DNA of 38,609 nt from Opitutaceae bacterium. GTDB taxonomy: Bacteria; Verrucomicrobiota; Verrucomicrobiia; Opitutales; Opitutaceae. The notes under the pieces are model-generated. The model was not told where the DNA came from. It did no database searches and worked only from the letters and a program-made list of their open reading frames with translations. Positions 24,013 to 31,948 of this stretch are shown here, piece after piece. The DNA lies in contig JAUSID010000144.1 of the NCBI GenBank assembly GCA_030648295.1, forward strand, positions 1 to 38,609, given 5' to 3'. Positions within the stretch are counted from its first letter, which is position 1, and the number at the start of each line of letters is the position of its first letter. The translations under genes were made by a program, and so were the position numbers.

Positions 24013-27000
24013 TCAGGATCCCGGCAACGATGCCAGCGCCCGGTCAACTCCGCCGAGAACCATCTCGCGCTGCAGCCGCGTGAGTTTGCCGGCCGCGTCC
24101 AGAGGCCGGAGATGGCCGGCCGCGCGCTCGAGCAGCGCCCGTCGCTCGGTGGCACTCAATCGCTCCGCGACTTCCGCTTTGACCCAGAGTGCCCTCGCAT
24201 ACTGCACCTGGTTGAACGTCTCATCCGGTGCCGCCGCGAACACCGCTTCCACCTCCACCCAAATGTCGGCGAGAATTGAACGCGCCTCGGTCAGTTCGCC
24301 CGCGCGCGCGAGCGTTTGAACTCGGATCAACTCCGACTGGACTTCACCGAAACGCGCTGCAATGGGCGGGTTGTCCGGCACCGGCGGGCGGGACGCCCAC
24401 CAAATTGTCAGCGCCTTCCGCGCCGCCGCGTAATCGCCCGCGGCCCAGTTCGACTGCAACAAGTCCAGGGCCGCGTCTTCGCGCAATTCCCTGATCGGTT
24501 CCGCATCCGCCGGCCTCGCCGCCATTTTTTCGATCCGCGCCAGGGCCTGCTCGGCTTCCGCCCTGACGACCGGCCAGTTGAGCCGCTCCACTTCAATCTC
24601 CCGCTCGCGCGAGCGGAATTCCTCTTCGCGCAAAGCCGGGGTGCCCGAGTCCATCGTTCGTTCGTTGACGATCGATTGGACGATCGCCCGCATTCTCGCC
24701 TTGTGCTGCGAGGCCTCGGCGTCGCGGCCCGTGGCGGCATAAACCTGCGCGAGTGCGGCGTTGCCGTAAGCCTCGTTGGCCCGCATGAAGTTGGTGGCGC
24801 TCCCGGTGGAGAGTATCGCGAGGCCTTCCTGCAACGCCGTTGCGGCCGCCACAAAATCTCCGCGATTGCGGTGACCGAATGCTTCGCCGGAGTAGCTGAT
24901 CGCGTAGTTGTTCAAATACGTCGTGTTCTTCGGATCGAGCTTCAGCATCTGCCGGTACATGTCCCGATGTTCCTCGCGCACCGCGCCCACCCGCCCGAAG
25001 TCCCATTGCTGCGCGGCGTAGAATCCGGCCTGGCTCGTGGCATAAGCGAGCTGGCGCCACGCCGCCACGAGCGCGGGTTCGGCTTCGACAAACTTCCGCA
25101 GCCGATCCCGGCCCAACCCGGTGAATTGCTGCGCCAGCTCGGGCTGATGGTTTCGACTCAATGCCTCGCCATACCACGCCATCATCGAAGCCGCCTGCAA
25201 ACCGCGGCGCCGCGGCGCCGGCGGGAGCAACTCGCCCTCTTCGGCGCTCGCCAGCGCCCGCTGATAAACCGGCACCGCTTCACCGGGGCGGCGGCTGCGC
25301 AGCAGGCTGAAGCCTTTCCTTTCCAACACGTCGGCCAGGCCGCGCAACGCGCGGCCGCGGAGCACCTCATCCGCCAGCGGCGGACCCAGGATCTTCTCCG
25401 CCCGGTCGCACAACGACACCGCGCCTTCGAAGTCGCCCTCGCTGGTGCTCAACCGCGCGAGGCGCGTCAGGACCGACGCAAAGTCGAGCCGCGTTGTCGC
25501 CGTCAGCCCGCCCGACTGGTCCAGCTCCTCGAAAATCCCCAACGCGCGCTCCAGGTGGGCGCGGCTCAATTTGCTTTCGCCCTGCACGTCGAGGATCGCG
25601 CCGAGATTCGCCAGCGCGCGGCCGTGCGCGATCCGGGTTTGCGCCGTCATCAACTCGCCGGGCAGTCCGGTGTAATACGCGACGGCGCGCTGGCTGACTT
25701 CGAGCTGCATCGGCAGCAATCCGAACGCGATCAGTTGTTCCTCGAGATCGGTGAGCACGTATCCCAGCAAATCCTCGGCCTGCGTGCGCGCGGTCTCAGT
25801 CAGCCGCCGGGCGCCGCTCGCCTCCTCCGCCGCCCCGCGCGCGCGCTCCGCTGCCGCCTGCGCGATTTTCTCCGCCGCCCGGGCGCGATTCATGCTCGTG
25901 TAACCGAACACGGCGCTGCCAATCGCGGCGAGCGCTAGAATTCCGCAGCCCACTGCCACCACGCGCGCCCGCCATAGCGCCTGCTGCGTCTCCGCCTCCT
26001 TCAGGCGTGTTTCCGCCAGCTGCCGCTGGATCGCCTCGCGGCTTTCGCGCTCCTGCCGGACATCGCGGCTCGCCTTCACCACGCTGCAAAGCACGTCGTG
26101 CGTGAGCTCGACGCGGCGCACATCGAGTCGTTCCTCCACCCGCAACAATCGGCGCCCGACCAGCAGCGCCAGCGTGTCGCGGGCCGCGCCCGCGGCGGCA
26201 AATGCCTTCTTCACCCGCTCCTCCGCGACGCTCTCGCGGTAACCGGAATCAGTGAGCAACTCATCCTCGATGAAACGCCGCACGATGGCGGGCTGCCCCG
26301 CCAGCGCGCGCTCGTAAAACTCCGAGAGAATCGTCTCGCGCGATCCGGCCAGCAGATCGGCCGTGATTTCAATCTGCCCGCGTGCGATCCGCCCGTTGTT
26401 GAGTTCGCGGCAAACGAGGCTCAGCAGCGACGGCTCGACTTCCGCGCGCGCCAGGTCGGCACCGCCCGCGACGAAACGAACGATCTGCGCCGCGACTTCG
26501 TCGCTGACGAGGTGCGGCGCGGGCGTCCGGACGGCGGCCAGCGCCTGCTCGCCGGTGAAGCGCGCGAGCCGCACGCGGTTCTGCGTCACCGATGGCATCT
26601 GGCTCTTCAGGCTCTCCAGGTGCGCGAGATAATCCTCGCGCAGCGCAATCAGGATCCGGTAGTCCGCGCGCGCAAAATCGAACTGCGCCGCGTCCGTTTC
26701 GTCGCGTTCGATTCGCTTCTCAAGCTCCACCGGCGGCCGGTTCTCCACCAGATCGGCGAGCTGCGTCAGGAAGGCGTGGGCACGCTGCCGGCCCGTCTCG
26801 TCGTTCTGCGCCAGCGTGAAGATTTCCTCGAACTGGTCGAAGATCAGCAACGGAACCAGCGGACGTCCGGCGGCATCGTTCAGCATATCGTCACGGTGAT
26901 GGAGGAACTCCCAGAGCGACTCGCCCGTGACTGACGAGCCAGTCCGCGTCCACGTGCCGGCCGAAAGTGTGGCGTTGAAAATCGCGGCCTTGATCTGCTC

Positions 27001-27348
27001 CGCGGGCGGCGGAGATTCCGGCGCGTAATCGAGCCGGACGTAGACGGGACAATAGCCCTGCCCGCGCAGGCGCGGCACGAGCCCGGCACGGAGGAGCGAG
27101 GTCTTGCCGTGCCCGGACTGGCCGAACAGCACCGTGAGCGTTTTGCGCTGAACGCGGCGGGCGAGTTCCGCCGCATCCTCGTCGCGTCCGTGAAAATACT
27201 CGCGCATCTCCTCGGTGAACGAGGCGAGCCCCAACCAGGGGTTTTGCGGATCAACCGCGGCGTTCGGCCGCACGAGCGATGCGCCGCCGGGCAGGGGTGC
27301 CGCCACGGGCTGAGCGGCGAAGCGCGAAGGAGAAGTCGACGTGCTCAT
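24013..27348 (-). CDS. STAND-type NTPase with TM segment and TPR-like C-terminus
   Basis: 1111 aa from ATG 27348, which overlaps the stop of the SIR2-TIR gene as ATGA. The frame is open 67 codons upstream, but that part is antisense-like. Residues 36-60 (NPWLGLASFTEEMREYFHGRDED) are the classic lead-in of nSTAND1 NTPases. Walker A is GQSGHGKTS (76-84); Walker B is PLLIFDQFEEIF (166-177). A winged-helix-like part runs to about 440. One TM helix follows at about 462-483, then roughly 600 residues of alpha-helical, TPR-like repeats to the end. Such proteins act as ligand-triggered oligomerising switches. Coupled to a NADase-type effector gene, it is probably the sensor/switch of a conflict system (inference). 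Confidence 0.9.
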   Translation of the reverse strand: MSTSTSPSRFAAQPVAAPLPGGASLVRPNAAVDPQNPWLGLASFTEEMREYFHGRDEDAAELARRVQRKTLTVLFGQSGHGKTSLLRAGLVPRLRGQGYCPVYVRLDYAPESPPPAEQIKAAIFNATLSAGTWTRTGSSVTGESLWEFLHHRDDMLNDAAGRPLVPLLIFDQFEEIFTLAQNDETGRQRAHAFLTQLADLVENRPPVELEKRIERDETDAAQFDFARADYRILIALREDYLAHLESLKSQMPSVTQNRVRLARFTGEQALAAVRTPAPHLVSDEVAAQIVRFVAGGADLARAEVEPSLLSLVCRELNNGRIARGQIEITADLLAGSRETILSEFYERALAGQPAIVRRFIEDELLTDSGYRESVAEERVKKAFAAAGAARDTLALLVGRRLLRVEERLDVRRVELTHDVLCSVVKASRDVRQERESREAIQRQLAETRLKEAETQQALWRARVVAVGCGILALAAIGSAVFGYTSMNRARAAEKIAQAAAERARGAAEEASGARRLTETARTQAEDLLGYVLTDLEEQLIAFGLLPMQLEVSQRAVAYYTGLPGELMTAQTRIAHGRALANLGAILDVQGESKLSRAHLERALGIFEELDQSGGLTATTRLDFASVLTRLARLSTSEGDFEGAVSLCDRAEKILGPPLADEVLRGRALRGLADVLERKGFSLLRSRRPGEAVPVYQRALASAEEGELLPPAPRRRGLQAASMMAWYGEALSRNHQPELAQQFTGLGRDRLRKFVEAEPALVAAWRQLAYATSQAGFYAAQQWDFGRVGAVREEHRDMYRQMLKLDPKNTTYLNNYAISYSGEAFGHRNRGDFVAAATALQEGLAILSTGSATNFMRANEAYGNAALAQVYAATGRDAEASQHKARMRAIVQSIVNERTMDSGTPALREEEFRSREREIEVERLNWPVVRAEAEQALARIEKMAARPADAEPIRELREDAALDLLQSNWAAGDYAAARKALTIWWASRPPVPDNPPIAARFGEVQSELIRVQTLARAGELTEARSILADIWVEVEAVFAAAPDETFNQVQYARALWVKAEVAERLSATERRALLERAAGHLRPLDAAGKLTRLQREMVLGGVDRALASLPGS

Positions 27349-28757
27349 GAGCGGGGCGCGTGAAAGAGTTCCTTCAACCGCCGCGCGAACTCGGGCGTCA
27401 CTTCGCCGCCGGCCAGCCGGGTGAAGTGCACGGCCTTGAATCGATCCGGCACCACCGCCGCCGCCTCGGTCGTGGCGTCCACACATACTGGGAGGATGAA
27501 CACCGCGCCCTCCGCGATGTTGCGCACGCGGTCCACCGCGTAACTCCACTCGCGGCGGAAATACGCCTCGTGCCGGCGCTGCGTCGCCGCCGAAATCACC
27601 GGGACGAAAAACGAGCAGCGCGCGATGTTCTGCCGGATCTTGCGATCGTAGTCATCACCGCTCTCCAGCCGCTCCATGTCGAACCAGGTGGTGATGCCCT
27701 CGGCATCGAGCCCGGCTTTCAGCTGCTGCACCGCCGCCAAGTCCTCGCGCGCGTAGCTGATGAAGACCGCGTTCGCGGGCATTTCGCGCTGCGGGGGCAG
27801 GAAACGCTGCGGCTGCTGCGCGTTTGAGCCGCTGCCCGTGCCGCCGCCGCGCCGCTGCTGCCAGCGTTCGTGCAGCTCGGACACGAATTTTTCGGCCCCG
27901 CTGAAAACGCGGGTGCGCACGCTTACCTGCTGGAGAAACGCCATCAGCCGCTTGTCCTGTGCCGAATGACTGTCGGCCACCACCTCGCCGACGTCGCGCG
28001 GGTCCGAGAGCCGGCGGCGTTTCGCCATGCGCAGGAAGAGTCGCGCGAGCCAGTTGGAAAAATTTCCGCCGATCAGCAGCAGGTGGTTGTGCTCGAGTTC
28101 GTGAAACAGCTTCTCCGGGGTCAGGTGCTCGCTCTGCAACGCGCAGATGAACTCGAGCATGTCCTCGTCGGAGATCACATACGTTGGCGACGCCGAGAGG
28201 CGGCCGAGCAGATGGTAAATCACCGGCCGCTGCAGCTGATCGCGCTCGCACGGCAAATCCGCCACTCGATTGGGCGAATAGGCGATCACATCCGTGGAAG
28301 TCGCCCCGCCGAACCGCTCCAGGTTGACCGCCTGTTCGAGCAGCGGATCGAACGTCGTCGTGACAAAGAGATCGAAGTCGGTGATCTGCGCGAGCTGACG
28401 CAGCGCCGGCGGTGGATCGAAATTCGTCTCGCGGAGGATCGTGCGCAGCCGCGTATACGCCTCCTCGCGGCGGCCACGCGCAGCCAGGAACCAGCACACC
28501 ACATCATTCAGGGTGTAAGGCTGCGGCAGCGCGCCGACATCGACGTTGAGTCGCGCCGCGAGTTTTTCCGCCAGCCAGTCGCAGAGCAGCCGCGGGCCGG
28601 CGTCGGTTTCCACCCGCAGCAACTCCGGCCCGACGATTGGGATCACGCGTTTCTCCTCGATGTAATTCAGCAAATCCTCCCAGGCGTCTTCATCAAAGGT
28701 CGGCGTCGGGGCGCCAACCGGCGCGTCGAGATGCGGGTGAATCATGGGCGTGGGCAA
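27345..28757 (-). CDS. SIR2-like / TIR domain fusion protein
   Basis: 470 aa from TTG 28757, supported by GGAGG ten bases upstream; an in-frame ATG at 28745 is the alternative. Residues about 25-300 are SIR2-like: VIPIVGPELL (38-47) in the place of the nucleotide-binding loop, DLFVTTTFDPLLEQAV (129-144) equivalent to the TTNYD motif, and VIYHLLG (H182) equivalent to the catalytic HG. A linker rich in Gly, Gln and Pro (303-325) leads to a TIR domain (330-465): VFISYAREDL, GITTWFDMERLESGDDYDRKI (BB-loop region) and RREWSYAVDR, with E403 the likely catalytic Glu. Both domain types can hydrolyse NAD+ in anti-phage proteins (ThsA, DSR, bacterial TIRs). Overlaps the STAND gene by 4 bp. Confidence 0.9.
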   Translation of the reverse strand: MPTPMIHPHLDAPVGAPTPTFDEDAWEDLLNYIEEKRVIPIVGPELLRVETDAGPRLLCDWLAEKLAARLNVDVGALPQPYTLNDVVCWFLAARGRREEAYTRLRTILRETNFDPPPALRQLAQITDFDLFVTTTFDPLLEQAVNLERFGGATSTDVIAYSPNRVADLPCERDQLQRPVIYHLLGRLSASPTYVISDEDMLEFICALQSEHLTPEKLFHELEHNHLLLIGGNFSNWLARLFLRMAKRRRLSDPRDVGEVVADSHSAQDKRLMAFLQQVSVRTRVFSGAEKFVSELHERWQQRRGGGTGSGSNAQQPQRFLPPQREMPANAVFISYAREDLAAVQQLKAGLDAEGITTWFDMERLESGDDYDRKIRQNIARCSFFVPVISAATQRRHEAYFRREWSYAVDRVRNIAEGAVFILPVCVDATTEAAAVVPDRFKAVHFTRLAGGEVTPEFARRLKELFHAPRS

Positions 28758-28966
28758 GAACAGTCAGCCTCCGCGAGGGGGAAAATCGCGTCGAACGAAA
28801 CAGTGACCGCGATTCAACGCGGCCGCAGAATTGTGGGAGGGGCAACGCATGCTGGTGCGCAGCAGCTGTGGGGAGGGGCGCGGATATCCGTGGCAGCCGG
28901 ATCCGCCGGTGACGAGAAAAAACCCGCCGGCGGACCGTGCACACGGGGACGCTCGCCGTCCGGTCT

Positions 28967-29000
28967 CATTCGCATCGATTCGCGTCGCTTGGCGGTTGAA
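28967..29000 (+). repeat. 34-bp dispersed repeat, copy 1
   Basis: Starts CATTCGCATCGATTCGCGTC and ends TTGGCGGTTGAA, with an internal 10-bp period (ATTCGCATCG ATTCGCGTCG CTTGGCGGTT). It matches the copy at 29159-29192 at 30 of 34 positions. Further copies are at 33963-33996 (inverted) and 34079-34112. Confidence 0.6.
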
Positions 29001-29038
29001 TCTGGATGGCCGGGGCGACGCCGGCTCGCCAACGCCGT

Positions 29039-29078
29039 GAGCCAGATACGTGATACGATCGTATCACGTATCTGGCTC
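29039..29078. repeat. Perfect 40-bp palindrome
   Basis: The sequence reads GAGCCAGATACGTGATACGA from 29039 and its exact reverse complement follows with no spacer, ending at 29078. It lies between the divergent SIR2-TIR and SLOG genes. It could be an operator, a cruciform or a mobile palindrome; no T-run accompanies it. Confidence 0.85.
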
Positions 29079-29158
29079 TGGGAATTCCGGCTGCCACTCG
29101 GGAAAACCGACCACGACTTTGGTCCTGGGAGTTCAAGCTGTCCGTCAGGCCCTGCTCT

Positions 29159-29192
29159 CATTCGCGTCCATTAGCGTCGGTTGGCGGTTGAA
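29159..29192 (+). repeat. 34-bp dispersed repeat, copy 2
   Basis: CATTCGCGTCCATTAGCGTC, then GGTTGGCGGTTGAA. Same orientation as copy 1, and placed 80 bp after the 40-bp palindrome. Ten-base internal period. Confidence 0.6.
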
Positions 29193-29248
29193 CCATCCGG
29201 CTTCGCGGTTGACACCAGTCGGTCCGCGCCGGAAAGAGTCGTAACCCC

Positions 29249-30739
29249 ATGTCCGAGTCCGACCACCTGCCCGTCTTTCACGTCGTGGGATTCACGGGGC
29301 ACCGGCAGGTGCAAAACGCGCCGGGTTTGGAACAGGCCATCGACGCCGTCCTCGCCGAACTCCAGCGCGATGCCAGCGTCGAATGGGTGGCGCTCTCCTC
29401 CGTCGCCGCCGGGGGCGACATGCTGTTTGCCCGCACCGCCCTGCGGCTGGGACTCGGCTGGGAAGCCGTACTGCCGTTGCCGCCGGCGGAGTTTTGCCGC
29501 GATTTTTCAGAGGTGACATGGAGCGACGTTGAAGCGCTGCTCGCACAGTCGGAACAGGTGCGTGTCATCGGCAGCCGTGCCCAGCGCGAGGATGCGTACC
29601 TCGATTGCGGGATGGAAACCGTGAACCACTGCGATCTGCTCCTCGCCGTCTGGGACGGCGAACCGGCCCGCGGCCGCGGCGGCACGGCCGAAATTGTTGC
29701 CTACGCCCGCGAAATCGGCCGGCCACTGGTGATTATCAACCCGCGGATGTTCACGGTACGGCGGGAACATTTCGATCGTCTCCAGCTCGGCGATCGGCAT
29801 TTGAGTCGCCTGAACGACCTCGCACCGGTGCCATCGGCGCTGCCACCAGCGGCGGCCGAGCCCGACGATGATCGCAGCCGGGTGCAGGCGTTTCATGCCA
29901 AGGCCGACCACGCCGCCACCCATAGTGCGCCGCACTTCCGGATGCTGATCACGATCACGATCAGCCTGCACGTGCTCGCCACCATGCTCGCCGCCGCAAC
30001 GCTGGCGTTTGATCTCCATTTGCCGGCCATCCCCTGGAGCAAGCTGCTCTGCCTCATGGCGGCGCTCGGTGTCGCGCTGCTGCTGCGCTACCGGCGCGAC
30101 CGGCACGATTGGATGCGATTCCGGCTCGCCGCGGAAATCACGCGCAGCGCGCTCGCAACCTGGGGATTGCCGCGGGCCCTGCGGCTGTTCGACGATTTCG
30201 ACTGGGCGGGACTGGAACCGCTCCGCCGCTCGCTCGATGTGCTCCAGCGCCGCAGCGCCCGCGCCCGTCCGGTGGAGTTCGATGAATTCAAACAGCGGTA
30301 TCTGAACGGGCGGATCCGCGGCCAGCTCGTCTACTTCACGCACCAGGAAGCGCGCGCAATCCCGTGGCTGAAGCGGTTGCGCGGCGGCTTTTACGTCGTC
30401 TCGGTGCTCGCGATTTGCTTCGCGGCGGCGCATGCGTCGCACAGCCTGATACCCGAGGTCATCGCGCCCGGCTGGGTGCAGCGGTGGGTCTACGGGTTCA
30501 GTCCGATCATGCTGCCGGTGTTCGCGGCCGTTCTGATTTCACTGGTTTCGATCAACGACCTGCACCGGCGTGTCGCCCGGTACAAGGAAATGCAGGTGCG
30601 GCTCGAAGCGGCGCGCAAGGAAGGGACCTTCGTGCAGACGTGGGGCTCGCTGGAACGCGTGGTCGCGAAAGCCGAACGCGCGCTTCTCCAGGAAGTGTTC
30701 GAATGGCACTCGATCACGAGCTTCACCGAGTCGCATTGA
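29249..30739 (+). CDS. SLOG-like nucleotide-sensor domain fused to four TM helices (SLATT/DUF4231-like)
   Basis: 496 aa from ATG 29249. Residues 8-175 form a Rossmann-like domain of the SLOG/DprA-like type: GFTGHR (14-19), ALSSVAAGGDMLFARTAL (48-65), and WDGEPARGRGGTAEIVAYA (135-153). These loops bind nucleotides or nucleotide derivatives in SLOG proteins. TM helices follow at about 231-254, 262-281, 380-402 and 412-433. Each pair is followed by charged helical segments (e.g. YRRDRHDWMRFRLAAEITRSAL), as in SLATT/DUF4231 pore-type effectors. SLOG-SLATT pairs were described as nucleotide-activated membrane effectors by Burroughs and colleagues. Divergent to the SIR2-TIR/STAND operon, so probably co-controlled. 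Domain assignment is by motif reading only. Confidence 0.82.
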   Translation: MSESDHLPVFHVVGFTGHRQVQNAPGLEQAIDAVLAELQRDASVEWVALSSVAAGGDMLFARTALRLGLGWEAVLPLPPAEFCRDFSEVTWSDVEALLAQSEQVRVIGSRAQREDAYLDCGMETVNHCDLLLAVWDGEPARGRGGTAEIVAYAREIGRPLVIINPRMFTVRREHFDRLQLGDRHLSRLNDLAPVPSALPPAAAEPDDDRSRVQAFHAKADHAATHSAPHFRMLITITISLHVLATMLAAATLAFDLHLPAIPWSKLLCLMAALGVALLLRYRRDRHDWMRFRLAAEITRSALATWGLPRALRLFDDFDWAGLEPLRRSLDVLQRRSARARPVEFDEFKQRYLNGRIRGQLVYFTHQEARAIPWLKRLRGGFYVVSVLAICFAAAHASHSLIPEVIAPGWVQRWVYGFSPIMLPVFAAVLISLVSINDLHRRVARYKEMQVRLEAARKEGTFVQTWGSLERVVAKAERALLQEVFEWHSITSFTESH

Positions 30740-30797
30740 GGCCGATGCGGCGCACCTCACCGAGAGTGATAAGTGTCGTCGTCTGCTGCGCCGCGGA

Positions 30798-30824
30798 GAA
30801 GGGAGCAGGGAGCAGGGAGCAGGA
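30798..30824 (+). repeat. Short heptamer run (GGGAGCA)n
   Basis: Three to four tandem copies of GGGAGCA lie shortly after the stop of the SLOG gene and 40 bp before the main heptamer array. Confidence 0.6.
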
Positions 30825-30865
30825 CCAAACGGTCAGATCCCCGAGAGCCGAGCGAGGTGAGCTTA

Positions 30866-31015
30866 CTTGGTCCCTTGGTCTTTTAGTCCCTTAGTCTCTG
30901 GTCTCTGGTCTCTAGTCTCTAGTCTCTGACATCTGACGTCTGACGTCTGACGTCTGATGTCTGATGTCTGGCATCTGGCTTCTGGCTTCTGGCTTCTGGC
31001 CTCTGGCCTCTGGCC
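30866..31015 (+). repeat. Drifting heptamer tandem array
   Basis: About 150 bp of continuous 7-bp period between convergent genes. The unit changes step by step along the array: CTGGTCT, CTAGTCT, CTGACAT, CTGACGT, CTGATGT, CTGGCAT, CTGGCTT, CTGGCCT, CTGGCCC, most of them in two or three identical neighbouring copies. This looks like growth by local slippage with point changes fixed in between. It ends eight bases before the stop codon of the MBL gene. Comparable short tandem heptamers (STRR) are known from heterocystous cyanobacteria. Confidence 0.9.
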
Positions 31016-31023
31016 CGCGCCGC

Positions 31024-31752
31024 TCAGACCACCGCATCTTCGCGCCGCTCCATTTCCTCGCACAGCTCCTCGAAGCGCCGGCGGAGCCGGGTCGCGTTGG
31101 GCTGGTCGTAGTGACCCGGCACGACCCAGCGCGCGCCGAACGACCGCGCCTTCCGCATGCTCGCCGGCACCTGGGCGATGTCATCGCTGAAGATCCGCGG
31201 TGAGGCCTGCGTCCGCATCATGAACCGCACCCAGAGATCGCCGCTGAACAGCAGATTGTGCCGCGCGGAATAAAACCCGCAGTGGCCCAGGGTGTGGCCG
31301 GGCAGATGTACCACCTGCAGTCCGCCCCAGAGCGGCAGTACGTCATTGTCGCGCAACGGCACCTCGACTTTCACCGGCCGGTATCGCGTGACCGCGCGGC
31401 CGACGGCCTCGAGCAGACCGGCGACATGGGCGAAACCAGAATAAGGATACGTGCCTTCGATGTGCGGCTGGTCCGCCGGATGCGCGTAAACCGGAGCCCC
31501 GGTCCACTCCTGCAGGGCGGCGGCGTTGCCGGCGTGGTCGATGTGTCCGTGCGTGAGCAGGATGGCACGGACGTCGCGCGGTCCCCGCCCCAGCCGTTGA
31601 ATCTGGTGCCGGATCCGCCGCGCATCGCCGGGAAATCCCGTGTCCAGCAACACGACGCCGGACTCGTCCACCAGCACGTGCGGCACGCTCATGAGGCCGC
31701 GGATCATGTGCAGCCCCGGCGGCCAGCTGGGTTGTTGGGTCAGGGACGGCAT
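31024..31752 (-). CDS. MBL-fold metallo-hydrolase
   Basis: 242 aa from ATG 31752. The frame is open 20 codons upstream, but these (LSLELGSWCLELL) are translated heptamer repeat. The metallo-beta-lactamase fold motifs are complete: LLTHGHIDHAGN (HxHxDH), HLPGHTLGHCGFY (third His), LFSGDLWV (bridging Asp) and VVPGHYD (last His). No signal peptide, so a cytoplasmic hydrolase of the glyoxalase II-like superfamily. The substrate cannot be told. Convergent to the SLOG gene across the heptamer array, and divergent from the glycosidase gene across an inverted heptamer repeat. Confidence 0.9.
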   Translation of the reverse strand: MPSLTQQPSWPPGLHMIRGLMSVPHVLVDESGVVLLDTGFPGDARRIRHQIQRLGRGPRDVRAILLTHGHIDHAGNAAALQEWTGAPVYAHPADQPHIEGTYPYSGFAHVAGLLEAVGRAVTRYRPVKVEVPLRDNDVLPLWGGLQVVHLPGHTLGHCGFYSARHNLLFSGDLWVRFMMRTQASPRIFSDDIAQVPASMRKARSFGARWVVPGHYDQPNATRLRRRFEELCEEMERREDAVV

Positions 31753-31764
31753 GGCGATAGGCAA

Positions 31765-31926
31765 AAGCTCCAAGCACCAAGATCCAAGCTCCAGAGAAAG
31801 GCCAACGGCCAATGTTTAATTGGGGCGTGCATCGCGCGCCTGAGGCTGGAAGATTCGCGACTCCCTGAACGTTGGTGCTTGTGATTTGATCGTTCCCTGG
31901 AGCTTGGATCTTGGTGCTTGGATCTT
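31765..31926. repeat. 30-bp heptamer-periodic inverted repeat between divergent genes
   Basis: Left arm 31765-31794 (units AGCTCCA AGCACCA AGATCCA AGCTCCA) and right arm 31897-31926 (units CTTGGAT CTTGGTG CTTGGAT) are complementary at 29 of 30 positions, 102 bp apart. The element fills most of the promoter region of both the MBL and the glycosidase genes. Confidence 0.85.
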
Positions 31927-31948
31927 CGCCCGCCCATACGCCCGCCTC

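Larger units (their letters stand above)
28758..29248. other. Divergent control region of the SIR2-TIR and SLOG genes
   Basis: 491 bp without a supported ORF separate the SIR2-TIR gene (minus) from the SLOG gene (plus). It holds a 40-bp perfect palindrome at 29039-29078 and two 34-bp direct repeats at 28967-29000 and 29159-29192 that flank it. An SD-like GGAGG for the minus-strand gene lies at 28768-28772. Confidence 0.6.

Noticed and set aside
29039-29078. Intrinsic terminator
   Set aside because: The palindrome lies between divergent gene starts, not ends, and has no adjacent T-run.
30866-31015. CRISPR array
   Set aside because: Units are 7 bp, contiguous and drifting, with no unique spacers and no cas genes in the window.
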